Source of the DNA: Streptomyces sennicomposti
GTDB taxonomy: Bacteria > Actinomycetota > Actinomycetes > Streptomycetales > Streptomycetaceae
Reading direction: 5' to 3'
Length of the DNA: 64,000 bases
NCBI RefSeq assembly: GCF_019890635.1
Contig: NZ_JAIOAB010000014.1
Coordinates: forward strand, 1 to 64,000
Each line of letters opens with the position of its first letter. The first letter of the stretch is position 1. Of this stretch, positions 25,677-35,729 are shown piece after piece. Made by a program: the position numbers and the translations under genes. A model generated the notes under the pieces. The model was not told the origin of the DNA. It saw nothing but the letters and a program-made list of their open reading frames with translations, and made no database searches.

Positions 25677-27383
25677 TCACCCGGCGACGAACGTGTGCGC
25701 CGCCTTGTCGTGCCAGCACTGGTGCCACGGCCGGTCGAACAGGCACCACGCCACGCCCACCACCCCGATCACGAGGAGTCCGGGCACGCTGTAGACGAGC
25801 CAGCGGCGCAGCGCGGCCCCGAAGGTCGGCGGCTCGTGCGCCTCGATGTCCCGTACCTGGAGGCCGCACAGCTTCTTACCCAGGGTGCGGCCCCAGCGGG
25901 CGGTGGGCAGCGCCTCGTAGACCACGCCGAACAGCAGCAGCACGGCCAGCACGATGCCGAGGTAGGCGGCCGTCGTGCCGTCCAGCAGCCAGACGGTGAC
26001 GGTCTGGCCGGACAGCTTCGCCGCGTCGATCTTCTCGTCGACGTGGTCGGCCGCCTTGACGCCGAGCGGCACGGCGGCCACGGCGGTGACGGCGCCGAGG
26101 ACGACCGAGTCGACCAGCCGGGCGGTCAGCCGCTTGCCGAGTCCGGCGGGCCGGGCCTCCGCCTGGCGGCGCGCGGCGGCCTGGAACGGGTCCTCGACCG
26201 GCGGCTTCCAGGGCGCGACCGGCTGGTCCTCGCCCGCCCCGGCGAGCTGGTGCACCTGCTGCGCCCAGGACGCCTGCCCACCGCCCGGACCGCTGGTCAC
26301 GGGAGCGGGCACGGCGACGGCCGGGGCGGGGGCGGGGGCGGGCGCGGACTGGGGCAGGCCGGACTGGTGGGGCAGCGAAGGGGCGGCCGGCGTGGCCGGA
26401 GCGGAGGGGATGGGGGGCGCGGGCGGCGCGGAGTGGGCGGCCGGAACGGCGGGGGCCGGTCCCGGCGCCGGCGCGGGTGCCTGTGCCTGTGCCTGTGCCT
26501 GTGCTTGTGCCTGCGGATGGTGCGGGGCCTGGCCCTGCCCCGCACCCTGCCCGGACCCCTGCCCCGCGCCCTGGCCCGGGACCTGGCCCTGCGCGGCCGA
26601 GGCGCGGGCGGCGGCGGCCTTCCCCGCGCCGAAACCGGGGGCGCCGGGCGACTCCGGGGCGCCGACGGGACCCTGCGGAGCCGGGCCGGCCGGCAGGGGC
26701 GATCCCTGCGCGGGCACGGACGGCGCCCCGGGGCCCGCCGGAGCGCCCCGCCGGGCGGGGCCGGGCACCGGGCGGAACGTCATGGTGCCGTCGTCGGCGC
26801 GGGGCCCTGCCGGGCCCGGGATGCCGGGTCCGCCGGGCGTCCGCCCCGGTGCGTCGTCGTCCGTGGGGCGGCGGAACACGAAGGTGCTGCCGGTCTCGGA
26901 CCGGCCCTGCGCCGGGCCGTCCTGGCCGTGCGGCGCGTGGTGGCCCTGGTCGTCGCCCCGCGTCCCGGGCGGGGCCGCCGCCGGGCCGTCGGCGTGGGGC
27001 AGCCGGGGGTCGGCCGCCGCGGGCTCGCCCCAGGAGACCCGGCGGTCCTGGTCGCCGCCGAAGCCCGACTGCCGGGACCGGTCGGCGCCCCAGGCCGTCG
27101 CCGGTTCGGGTCGGGCGCCCGTCGCCGGGGCGGGGCCGGGCTCCTCGACGGGGTCCTCGTCGAAGAAGTGCGGGCCGGTCTCCTCCAGCGCGGGGGCCGC
27201 GGCCTGCGCGGGACGCACCCCGGGCGGCGGGCTGAGCGGCTCGCCGTCGGCGGGCGCCGGCCGGCTGGTGCCCGGCACCCAGGAGGCGCCGTTCCAGTAC
27301 CGGACGTATCCGGGGATGGACGGGTCCGGGTAGTACCCCTCGCGGGGCCTGTCGTCACCTGGTGCCGGGGTTGGGGCGCTCAT
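25677..27383 (-). CDS. DUF2510-RDD membrane protein with long low-complexity linker
   Basis: A 568-residue protein. The N-terminal DUF2510 (GYYPDPSIPGYVRYWNGASWVPGT, residues ~15-38) has the Tyr-Trp-Asp/Asn-Gly pattern that often sits near membranes. About 330 disordered residues rich in Ala, Pro, Gly and Gln follow, including a (QA)n run coded by GCCTGT-type hexamers at 26478-26512. The C-terminal RDD domain begins GLGKRLTARLVDSVVLGAV, with LPTARWGRTLGKKLCGLQVRD. Probable partner or paralogue of the downstream RDD gene. Confidence 0.88.
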   Translation of the reverse strand: MSAPTPAPGDDRPREGYYPDPSIPGYVRYWNGASWVPGTSRPAPADGEPLSPPPGVRPAQAAAPALEETGPHFFDEDPVEEPGPAPATGARPEPATAWGADRSRQSGFGGDQDRRVSWGEPAAADPRLPHADGPAAAPPGTRGDDQGHHAPHGQDGPAQGRSETGSTFVFRRPTDDDAPGRTPGGPGIPGPAGPRADDGTMTFRPVPGPARRGAPAGPGAPSVPAQGSPLPAGPAPQGPVGAPESPGAPGFGAGKAAAARASAAQGQVPGQGAGQGSGQGAGQGQAPHHPQAQAQAQAQAQAPAPAPGPAPAVPAAHSAPPAPPIPSAPATPAAPSLPHQSGLPQSAPAPAPAPAVAVPAPVTSGPGGGQASWAQQVHQLAGAGEDQPVAPWKPPVEDPFQAAARRQAEARPAGLGKRLTARLVDSVVLGAVTAVAAVPLGVKAADHVDEKIDAAKLSGQTVTVWLLDGTTAAYLGIVLAVLLLFGVVYEALPTARWGRTLGKKLCGLQVRDIEAHEPPTFGAALRRWLVYSVPGLLVIGVVGVAWCLFDRPWHQCWHDKAAHTFVAG

Positions 27384-27680
27384 GTCCGTCGTCCCGTATC
27401 TGCTCGGGGGTCGTCTTGGGGGCCTCCACATCTATCAGACCCGCGCACCCCGTAGCGCCAGTCCCGCCGGACCCACTCCTTTCCGGGCAACCTCGGGCAC
27501 GTACTTCACATCGGCGGAAGGAGGCGGAAGGAGGCGGAAGAAGGGGGACGCCAGGGGAAAGCCGAGGGAAAACCGGTCGGAAGCCGGGGGAAGGCCCGAG
27601 GGAGGCCGGGGGAAGGCCGGTGCGGAAGGGCGGGCGAAGATCCGCCGGGCGGCGTAATCTCCGAAAACCCGCACCAGGGG

Positions 27681-29090
27681 TCAGAACAGCTTGCCCGGGT
27701 TGAGGATGCCGAGCGGGTCGAAGACCTGTTTGACCGCGCGCTGCATCTCGACGCCCACCGGGCCGATCTCGCGGGCCAGCCACTCCTTCTTCAGCACGCC
27801 CACGCCGTGCTCGCCGGTGATCGTGCCCCCGAGCCGCAGCCCGAGGGCCATGATCTCGTCGAAGGACTCGCGGGCGCGCCGGGACTCGTCCTCGTCCCGG
27901 GCGTCGAAGCAGACGGTGGGGTGGGTGTTGCCGTCGCCGGCGTGCGCGCAGACGCCGATGGTGAGCTGATACTTCTCGGCGATCCGCTCGATCCCGTCGA
28001 GCATCTCGCCGAGCTTCGAGCGCGGCACGCACACGTCGTCGATCATCGTCGTGCCCTTGACCGCCTCCAGCGCGGTCAGCGACAACCGGCGGGCCTGGAG
28101 CAGCAGTTCGGACTCGGCGGCGTCGTCGGCGGGGACGACCTGGGTGGCGCCGGCCGCCTCGCACAGCGCGCCGACGGCGGCGAGGTCGGCGGCCGGGTCG
28201 GGGGTGTCGAAGGCGGCCAGCAGCAGGGCCTCGGTGGTCTCGGGCAGACCCATGTGGGCGAGGTCGTTGACGGCCTTGACGGTCGTGCGGTCCATCAGTT
28301 CGAGCAGTGACGGCACGTGCCCGCCGGCCATGATCCGGCACACCGCGTCGCAGGCGTCGGCCGCGGAGGCGAACTCGGCGGCGAGGACGAGTTGCTGCGG
28401 CGGCTGCGGCTTGAGGGCGAGCACGGCCCGCACGACGATGCCGAGGGAGCCCTCGGAGCCGACGAACAGCCGGGTGAGGTCGTAGCCGGCGACGCCCTTG
28501 GCGGTGCGGCGGCCGGTGGACATCAGCCGGCCGTCGGCGAGCACCACGTCCAGACCGAGGACGTACTCGGCGGTGACCCCGTACTTCACGCAGCACAGCC
28601 CGCCGGAGGCGGTGCCGATGTTGCCGCCGATGGTGCACATCTCCCAGCTGGAGGGGTCCGGCGGGTAGTACAGGCCGTGCTCGTTCACGGCGCGGGACAA
28701 GGCGGCGTTGATCACGCCGGGTTCGACGACCGCGACCCGGTCGACCGGGTTGATCTCCAGGATGCGGTCCATCTTGGTCAGGGAGAGCACGATGCAGCCG
28801 TCGGAGGCGTTGGCCGCGCCGGACAGTCCGGTGCGGGCGCCCTGCGGGACGACGGGGACGCGCAGTTCGGTGGCGGTGCGCATGACGTGCTGCACCTCTT
28901 CCACCGTGCGCGGCAGGACGACGACGGCCGGGGCGCCGGACGGGCAGAAGCTCGCCATGTCGTTGGCGTAGGAGGCCGTGACGTCGGGGTCGGTGAGGAC
29001 CGCCTCGGCCGGCAGGCCCCTGAGGAGCCGGTCGGTGAGGGGGCCCGGGGCGGCGACGCCCTCGTGGGGGTCGGCTTGGATACGGCTCAT
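27681..29090 (-). CDS. FAD-linked oxidase, GlcD/D-lactate dehydrogenase-like
   Basis: A 469-residue flavoprotein of the VAO/PCMH family. The FAD segment VVVLPRTVEEVQHVMRTATELRVPVVPQGARTGLSGAA (residues ~60-97), IGGNIGTASGGLCCVKYGV, and the metal/substrate motif HAGDGNTHP near residue 380 are seen. The C-terminal ITGEHGVGVLKKEWL is the GlcD signature. It likely oxidises glycolate, D-lactate or a related 2-hydroxy acid with a membrane electron acceptor. Start is uncertain between ATG 29096 and 29090. Confidence 0.92.
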   Translation of the reverse strand: MSRIQADPHEGVAAPGPLTDRLLRGLPAEAVLTDPDVTASYANDMASFCPSGAPAVVVLPRTVEEVQHVMRTATELRVPVVPQGARTGLSGAANASDGCIVLSLTKMDRILEINPVDRVAVVEPGVINAALSRAVNEHGLYYPPDPSSWEMCTIGGNIGTASGGLCCVKYGVTAEYVLGLDVVLADGRLMSTGRRTAKGVAGYDLTRLFVGSEGSLGIVVRAVLALKPQPPQQLVLAAEFASAADACDAVCRIMAGGHVPSLLELMDRTTVKAVNDLAHMGLPETTEALLLAAFDTPDPAADLAAVGALCEAAGATQVVPADDAAESELLLQARRLSLTALEAVKGTTMIDDVCVPRSKLGEMLDGIERIAEKYQLTIGVCAHAGDGNTHPTVCFDARDEDESRRARESFDEIMALGLRLGGTITGEHGVGVLKKEWLAREIGPVGVEMQRAVKQVFDPLGILNPGKLF

Positions 29091-29222
29091 GATCATAGCC
29101 TTGCACTCGGGACCATCCGTGTGAACCCCGCCGCGCGCGCCCCTCCGCCTGCCGGGTGGCGGTCGCCGTGGCCGCCGGGTCGCGGGCCGTCGGGGAGCGG
29201 ACGGCGGCGCACAGTGTGCGCC

Positions 29223-30794
29223 ATGGAGAAGCGTCTGCGCGGCCCGGCCACGTCCCTGACGAGCGAGGGCGAACGGCGGTCGCGGCTGCTGCCGAGGGTA
29301 CTGCTCGGGCTGGGGGCGCTGCTCGTGGCCGGCGGGGCGGCCGGGGTGCTCGCGACGGTGTGGCCGCTGCCGCCGGACCTGCCGGAGCGGCGCGCGGTGC
29401 GGCCGTCGGCCGCGCCCGCGGCGGCCGGAGCGGCGGGGGCGCTGAGCGCGGTGACGGCGGGGGTGCCGGCCGCGCCGCGCGCCCTGGCGCAGCTGATCGC
29501 CGACCGGGAACGGCTGGTACGGGAGCGGCCGGCGGACGCGGGGGCGTGGGCGGTGCTCGGGGCGGCGTACGTGGAGCGGAGCCGCCGCGCCGCGGACCCG
29601 GCGGACCTCCCGAAGGCCGACAGCGCCCTGCAGACCTCGCTGCGGCTGCGCCCGCGGCGCAACGCGGACGCCCTGACCGGGCTGGCGGCGCTGGCCGACG
29701 AGCGGCGGGACTTCGGCGCGGCGCGGGAGTGGGCGGAGGCGGCGCTGAAGCTGGAGCCGAAGCGGTGGGCGGCGTATCCGCCGCTGCTCGACGCCTACGG
29801 CGGCCTCGGCGACCACCAGGCCGCCCGGCGCGCCCTGGACGAGCTGCTGAAGCTGCACCACTCCCCCGCCGCCGCGGCGCGGGCCGCCGCCGTGTACTGG
29901 GACCGCGGCTGGCGGGAGGACGCGGCGGCGCAGCTGACCGATGCGGCGCAGCGGGCGACCGAGCCCGCCGAGCGGGCCGCCTACCTCGCGCAGTACGGGC
30001 GGATCGCCTGGGAGCGGGGGGACTTCGCCGAGGCGCTCCGGTACGACGAGGCGGCGCTGCGGCTGGACGGCGGACAGCGCGAGGCGCTGGCCGGACGGGC
30101 CCGGACGCTCGCCTCGCTGGGGCGTACGGCGGAGGCGCGGGCCGCGTACGGCACGGCGCTCGCCGGCCGGCCGGACCCGGAACTGCTCCTGGAACTGGGC
30201 GAGCTGTACGAGGCGGCGGGCGACGAGGAGCGGGCGGCCGCGCAGTACGAGCTGGTGCGGGCGCGGGTACGGCAGCAGGCGGCGGCCGGCGTGGACGGCG
30301 AGCTGGTGCTCGGGCGGCTGGAGGCGGACCACGGCGACGCGGCCGAGGCGGTGGAGCGGCTGCGCGAGGAGTGGCGGCGCCAGCCGGGGATCGCGGTGGC
30401 GGACGCCCTGGGGTGGGCGCTGCACCGGGACGGCCGGGACGAGGAGGCGCTGACGTTCGCCACGACGGCGACGGACTCGGCGAAGGGCGGCGGGGTGCGG
30501 AAGGCGCTGTACGCGTACCACCGGGGCGCGATCGAGCTGGCCCTGGACCGGCCCGGCGTCGCCCGCCGCCATCTGGAACTGGCGCTGCGCACCAACCCGG
30601 CGTTCTCGCCGCTGTGGGCGCCGGCGGCGCAGGAGGCGCTGTCCGACCTGGGCGACCCGCCGCTGACGGAGGCCCCGGCGGACGTCCGGCTCCAGGCCGC
30701 GCCAGTACCTCCGCCCACGGCACCGCCCCCGCCTGCGGCGGACGGGGAGGGCACGGGCCAGGGTTCGGGGGCTGGGACCGGCGCGGGGCGGTAG
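29223..30794 (+). CDS. Membrane-anchored TPR protein
   Basis: A 523-residue protein with one transmembrane helix (LLPRVLLGLGALLVAGGAAGVLATV, residues ~23-47) and an external or periplasmic-side tetratricopeptide solenoid (about residues 100-460) with repeats such as AWAVLGAAYVERSRRAADP, ALTGLAALADERRDFGAAREWAEAALKLEP and LAQYGRIAWERGDFAEALRYDEAALRLDG. The tail is Pro/Gly-rich. TPR scaffolds bind partner proteins; the partner is not evident here. Divergent from the FAD oxidase. Confidence 0.88.
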   Translation: MEKRLRGPATSLTSEGERRSRLLPRVLLGLGALLVAGGAAGVLATVWPLPPDLPERRAVRPSAAPAAAGAAGALSAVTAGVPAAPRALAQLIADRERLVRERPADAGAWAVLGAAYVERSRRAADPADLPKADSALQTSLRLRPRRNADALTGLAALADERRDFGAAREWAEAALKLEPKRWAAYPPLLDAYGGLGDHQAARRALDELLKLHHSPAAAARAAAVYWDRGWREDAAAQLTDAAQRATEPAERAAYLAQYGRIAWERGDFAEALRYDEAALRLDGGQREALAGRARTLASLGRTAEARAAYGTALAGRPDPELLLELGELYEAAGDEERAAAQYELVRARVRQQAAAGVDGELVLGRLEADHGDAAEAVERLREEWRRQPGIAVADALGWALHRDGRDEEALTFATTATDSAKGGGVRKALYAYHRGAIELALDRPGVARRHLELALRTNPAFSPLWAPAAQEALSDLGDPPLTEAPADVRLQAAPVPPPTAPPPPAADGEGTGQGSGAGTGAGR

Positions 30795-31012
30795 GGGGCA
30801 CGGGCGGGGTATGGGCGGGGTACGGGGTGGGGCGGGGTGAGGCGGCAGGGCGCGGGCGGGTGAGGTGAGGGCGCGCGCCCGTACGAGCGGGCAGGTGCCC
30901 GAGACCCGGCGCGCCCCTGGGAGGGGGCAGGCGCCCGGGGCCGGGGACGTGCCCGGAGACCGGTGTGGCCGCCCGCCCGGGGAGGCCGCGCCGGTCTTCG
31001 GGCGGCGGGGTG

Positions 31013-32760
<1,748 letters not shown>

Positions 32761-32847
32761 GCCGGGGGCGGAGGCGGGGGCCCGGGCCGAAGGCCGAAGG
32801 CCGAAGGCCGGGGGCATCGTCGCTGGGATCCAACGTCGCCGGGATCC

Positions 32848-32887
32848 AAAGGAATGCTTGCAAAGAACCTGTTGCAAGCATTCCTTT
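32848..32887. promoter_or_regulatory. Palindromic operator before the ArsR-type gene
   Basis: A perfect 16-bp inverted repeat AAAGGAATGCTTGCAA (32848-32863) with its complement TTGCAAGCATTCCTTT (32872-32887), spacer 8 bp. It ends 20 bp before the ATG of a winged-helix regulator, overlapping the expected promoter, so autoregulation is likely. Confidence 0.85.
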
Positions 32888-32907
32888 GCAACGCTACCTT
32901 TGTACGC

Positions 32908-33552
32908 ATGACGGAGCCCTCGCCCGCGGAGTCCCCGAAGCCCCCGAAGCCCCCGGAGTCCCCGGAGTCCCCGGAGTCCCCGAAGCACAACGTCCACCGC
33001 CTCACCGCCCGTTCACTGCGCGGCCTCGCCCATCCGCTGCGCGTGCAACTGCTCACCGCGCTGCGCTTCGGCGGCCCGGCCACCGCCTCCCAACTCGCCG
33101 AGAAACTGGGCGAGTCGAGCGGTGCGACCAGCTACCACCTGCGGCAGCTGGCGACCCACGGCTTCGTGGAGGACGCCCCCGAGCACGGCAAGGGGCGCGA
33201 ACGGTGGTGGCGGGCGGCCCACGAAGGGCTGGTGTTCGAGAAGGAGTTGTTCACGGACACCGACCCGGCCGTGCGCGGCGCGCTCGACATGGTCATGCAC
33301 GAGGTGGCGACCCGGCACACCCAGGAGCTGTCCACCTGGCTCGGCAACCGGCACACCTGGCCGGAGGCCTGGACCCACGCCTCCGACCTGAGCGACATGA
33401 CCCTGCGGCTCACGCCCGAGCGCACCCGCGAACTCATCACGCGCATGCACGCGCTCGTCGACGAGTACCGCGACCCGCCCGAGCCGGCGGACGCCCCCGA
33501 CGCCGAGCGCGTCCGCGTCCACACCCACGTCTTCCCCACCCATACGGACTGA
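32908..33552 (+). CDS. ArsR/winged-helix transcriptional regulator
   Basis: A 214-residue protein. The winged helix (RGLAHPLRVQLLTALRFGGPATASQLAEKLGESSGATSYHLRQLATHGFVED) is ArsR-type, followed by GRERWWRAAHEGLVF, a motif seen in Streptomyces HTH_20 regulators, and a helical C-terminal dimer domain. The N-terminus has a Pro-Pro-Lys/Glu-Ser repeat (PKPPKPPESPESPESPK) coded by tandem 9-mers. No metal-binding Cys motif is seen. It lies behind a perfect palindrome. Target genes are unknown; the usual MFS partner is not adjacent. Confidence 0.88.
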   Translation: MTEPSPAESPKPPKPPESPESPESPKHNVHRLTARSLRGLAHPLRVQLLTALRFGGPATASQLAEKLGESSGATSYHLRQLATHGFVEDAPEHGKGRERWWRAAHEGLVFEKELFTDTDPAVRGALDMVMHEVATRHTQELSTWLGNRHTWPEAWTHASDLSDMTLRLTPERTRELITRMHALVDEYRDPPEPADAPDAERVRVHTHVFPTHTD

Positions 33553-33563
33553 GAGGCCCCGCG

Positions 33564-33752
33564 ATGCATCCCGAGTGCCATCTGATCCTGCACCACGCCC
33601 GTGCCGCCGAACTGCGCGCCGCGGCCGGGGCGCACCGTCCGGCCGCGGCGGCCGGGCGGCCGGGCGAGCTGCGGGCCCGGCTCGGCTGGACCCTCGTGGA
33701 GGTCGGCCTGCGGCTGGCCACCGCGCCGAAGCCGACGCTCGCCCACGCCTGA
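33564..33752 (+). CDS. Small hypothetical protein
   Basis: A 62-residue frame with GAGAGG before the ATG, 11 bp after the ArsR-type gene. It starts MHPECHLILHHARAAELR (His-rich) and ends with GWTLVEVGLRLATAP, which could be an amphipathic helix. It is likely translated with the regulator. I do not recognise it. Confidence 0.6.
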   Translation: MHPECHLILHHARAAELRAAAGAHRPAAAAGRPGELRARLGWTLVEVGLRLATAPKPTLAHA

Positions 33753-33802
33753 ACCCGGGAGACCTGCGGGACCTGCGGAACCGAAAGACCCGGCGGGCGG
33801 CC

Positions 33803-34597
33803 TCAGCAGCTCGGGATCGAGCCCTTGCCCGTCCGCAGGGCCGTCAGGGCGTTCACCGCACCCTTGAGGGTGGTCACCGGGATCAGCCGGAGCCCCTTCG
33901 GCAGCTCCGCCTCGGCGTCGGCGCACTCCGCCTTCGGGACCACGAAGACGGTGGCGCCGTCGCGGCGGGCGGCCTGCGTCTTGAGGGCCACGCCGCCGAC
34001 CGCGCCCACCGTGCCGTCGGCGTCGATCGTGCCCGTACCGGCGATGGTGCGGCCGCCGGTGAGGTCGCCGCCGTCGCCGGCGCCGTGCAGCTTGTCGATG
34101 ATGCCGAGGGTGAACAGCAGGCCCGCGCTGGGGCCGCCGATGTCGGCGAGCTTCAGCGACACCTTGATGTCCTTGTCGCCGCTCAGCCCCAGGTACTTCA
34201 GCGCGGCCTCGGTGGCCGCGTCCTGGGACTGCTTCATCTGCTCGCTGTTGTGCCGCTCGATCTCCTTGACGGTGTCGCCGCTCGGGTAGACCGCGTCGCG
34301 CGGCATGACCGCCCGGTCGGTGGCGAACCAGCCGTCCACCACGTCGCCCAGCGAGACGTGCGCGTCCGGGCCGGTCGCCACGATGGTCGTCATCCGCAGC
34401 TGCCCGCTGGTGTGCCGGACGGGCGCGCCGGAGATGGTGATCACCTGGCTGCCCTTGTACGACCCGAGCACGTCCGCCGTGGACCCCGGCTGCGCCACCG
34501 AGAACGGCAGCGGTGCGAGGGCCGCCGTGGCGAGGAGGGCCACGACGGGCAGCGCGCAGACGGCTACGGCCTGGGGGCGTGTGAGGCGAGAGAGCAC
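33803..34597 (-). CDS. Lon-like S16 serine protease with N-terminal membrane anchor
   Basis: A 264-residue protein with one N-terminal transmembrane helix (AVAVCALPVVALLATAALAPL) and an S16 proteolytic domain. Ser157 in GGPSAGLLF and Lys206 in GGVALKTQAA form the Lon-type Ser/Lys dyad. A full YlbL-type protein has a PDZ between anchor and protease; here the middle region is short, so a PDZ seems reduced or absent. Substrate unknown. Confidence 0.87.
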   Translation of the reverse strand: MLSRLTRPQAVAVCALPVVALLATAALAPLPFSVAQPGSTADVLGSYKGSQVITISGAPVRHTSGQLRMTTIVATGPDAHVSLGDVVDGWFATDRAVMPRDAVYPSGDTVKEIERHNSEQMKQSQDAATEAALKYLGLSGDKDIKVSLKLADIGGPSAGLLFTLGIIDKLHGAGDGGDLTGGRTIAGTGTIDADGTVGAVGGVALKTQAARRDGATVFVVPKAECADAEAELPKGLRLIPVTTLKGAVNALTALRTGKGSIPSC

Positions 34598-34744
34598 GGG
34601 GTCAATCTACGCGACCCCCGCGCACGGCCCGTCGCCGCCCGCGAGCGGCGGCGCAGCCACGGCACGGACCACGTCGCGTACTTCACCGCCTCCCCGCCCC
34701 CCGGCCGCCGCCCGCCTCCCGGCGGCCGTCTCCCGGCGGCCGTC

Positions 34745-35386
34745 TCACCGCAGCGCTTCGGCCACCTCGCGGGCCGCGTCCATCACCCTGGGGCCCACCC
34801 GCTCGGGCACGGAGTCGGCGAGCATCACCACGCCCACGCTGCCCTCGACGCCGGTCACGCCCAGCAGGGGCGCCGCCGCGCCGCACGCGCCGGCCTCCAG
34901 CTCGCCGTGGGTGAGGGTGTAGCCGGGCTCGGCCATGGGCTGGCGGCGGGCGGACAGGATCGCCTTGCCCGCCGCGCCCCGGTCCAGCGAGTGGCGGAAC
35001 CCGGCCCGGTAGGCGACGTGGTAGTCCGTCCAGGTGGGTTCGACCACGGCGACGGCCAGCGCCTCCGCCCCGTCCACCAGCGTGAGATGGGCCGTCGCCC
35101 CTATGTCCTCGGCCAGCGAGCGCAGCGCGGGCAGGGCCGCCTCGCGCACCAGCGGATGCACCTGCCGGCCCAGGCGCAGCACGCCGAGTCCGACCCGGGC
35201 CCGGCCGCCGAGATCGCGGCGGACCAGGGCGTGCTGTTCCAGGGTGGCCAGGAGCCGGTACACGACGGTACGGTTCACGCCCAGTTTCAGCGACAGCTCG
35301 GTGACGGTCAGCCCGTGGTCGGTGTCGGCCAGCAGTTTGAGGACCCTGAGGCCCCGGTCGAGCGTCTGAGAGGTCTCCGCGGTCAC
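34745..35386 (-). CDS. IclR-family transcriptional regulator
   Basis: A 213-residue regulator: N-terminal winged helix (QTLDRGLRVLKLLADTDHGLTVTELSLKLGVNRTVVYRLLATLEQHALVRRD) and an IclR effector domain (ALRSLAEDIGATAHLTLVDGAEALAVAVVEP, then FRHSLDRGAAGKAIL). GTG at 35386 is preferred because AAGGAG lies 8 nt upstream. No metabolic operon is adjacent, so its target cannot be told from context. Confidence 0.9.
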   Translation of the reverse strand: MTAETSQTLDRGLRVLKLLADTDHGLTVTELSLKLGVNRTVVYRLLATLEQHALVRRDLGGRARVGLGVLRLGRQVHPLVREAALPALRSLAEDIGATAHLTLVDGAEALAVAVVEPTWTDYHVAYRAGFRHSLDRGAAGKAILSARRQPMAEPGYTLTHGELEAGACGAAAPLLGVTGVEGSVGVVMLADSVPERVGPRVMDAAREVAEALR

Positions 35387-35729
35387 GACGCCCACTCCTT
35401 AAGTGGTGAGGTCGGCGGCGACCGTCGCGGCGGTTGCGTCACCGAGTCCCGTCAGTGACGCGCGACAGAGGCCGCCGATCGGCCGGCGGTCCGGGCCGTC
35501 CCGGACTCGGTCGCTTCACGGCTGCGCTCCGCGGCGGCGCTGCCACGGGGCGTGTGCGTAGCGGGACACTAGCGAAGCCGGTTCGCTGAGCGGAAGTCTC
35601 CGTCCAGAATCCGGGCAGGGGCGGCCCCGGCCTGCCATCATTCGTCCCCATACGGCCCGGCGGACGGGGCGGGCCGTATACGGGACGCCGCACGGAACGC
35701 ACGGAACGCGCCCGCCCCCTAGGGGGGCG
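35387..35729. other. Intergenic region between IclR and helicase genes
   Basis: 343 bp without a gene. It holds the IclR leader and, at 35651-35678, a 9-bp hairpin TACGGCCCG/CGGGCCGTA that probably ends the helicase transcript. Confidence 0.55.
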
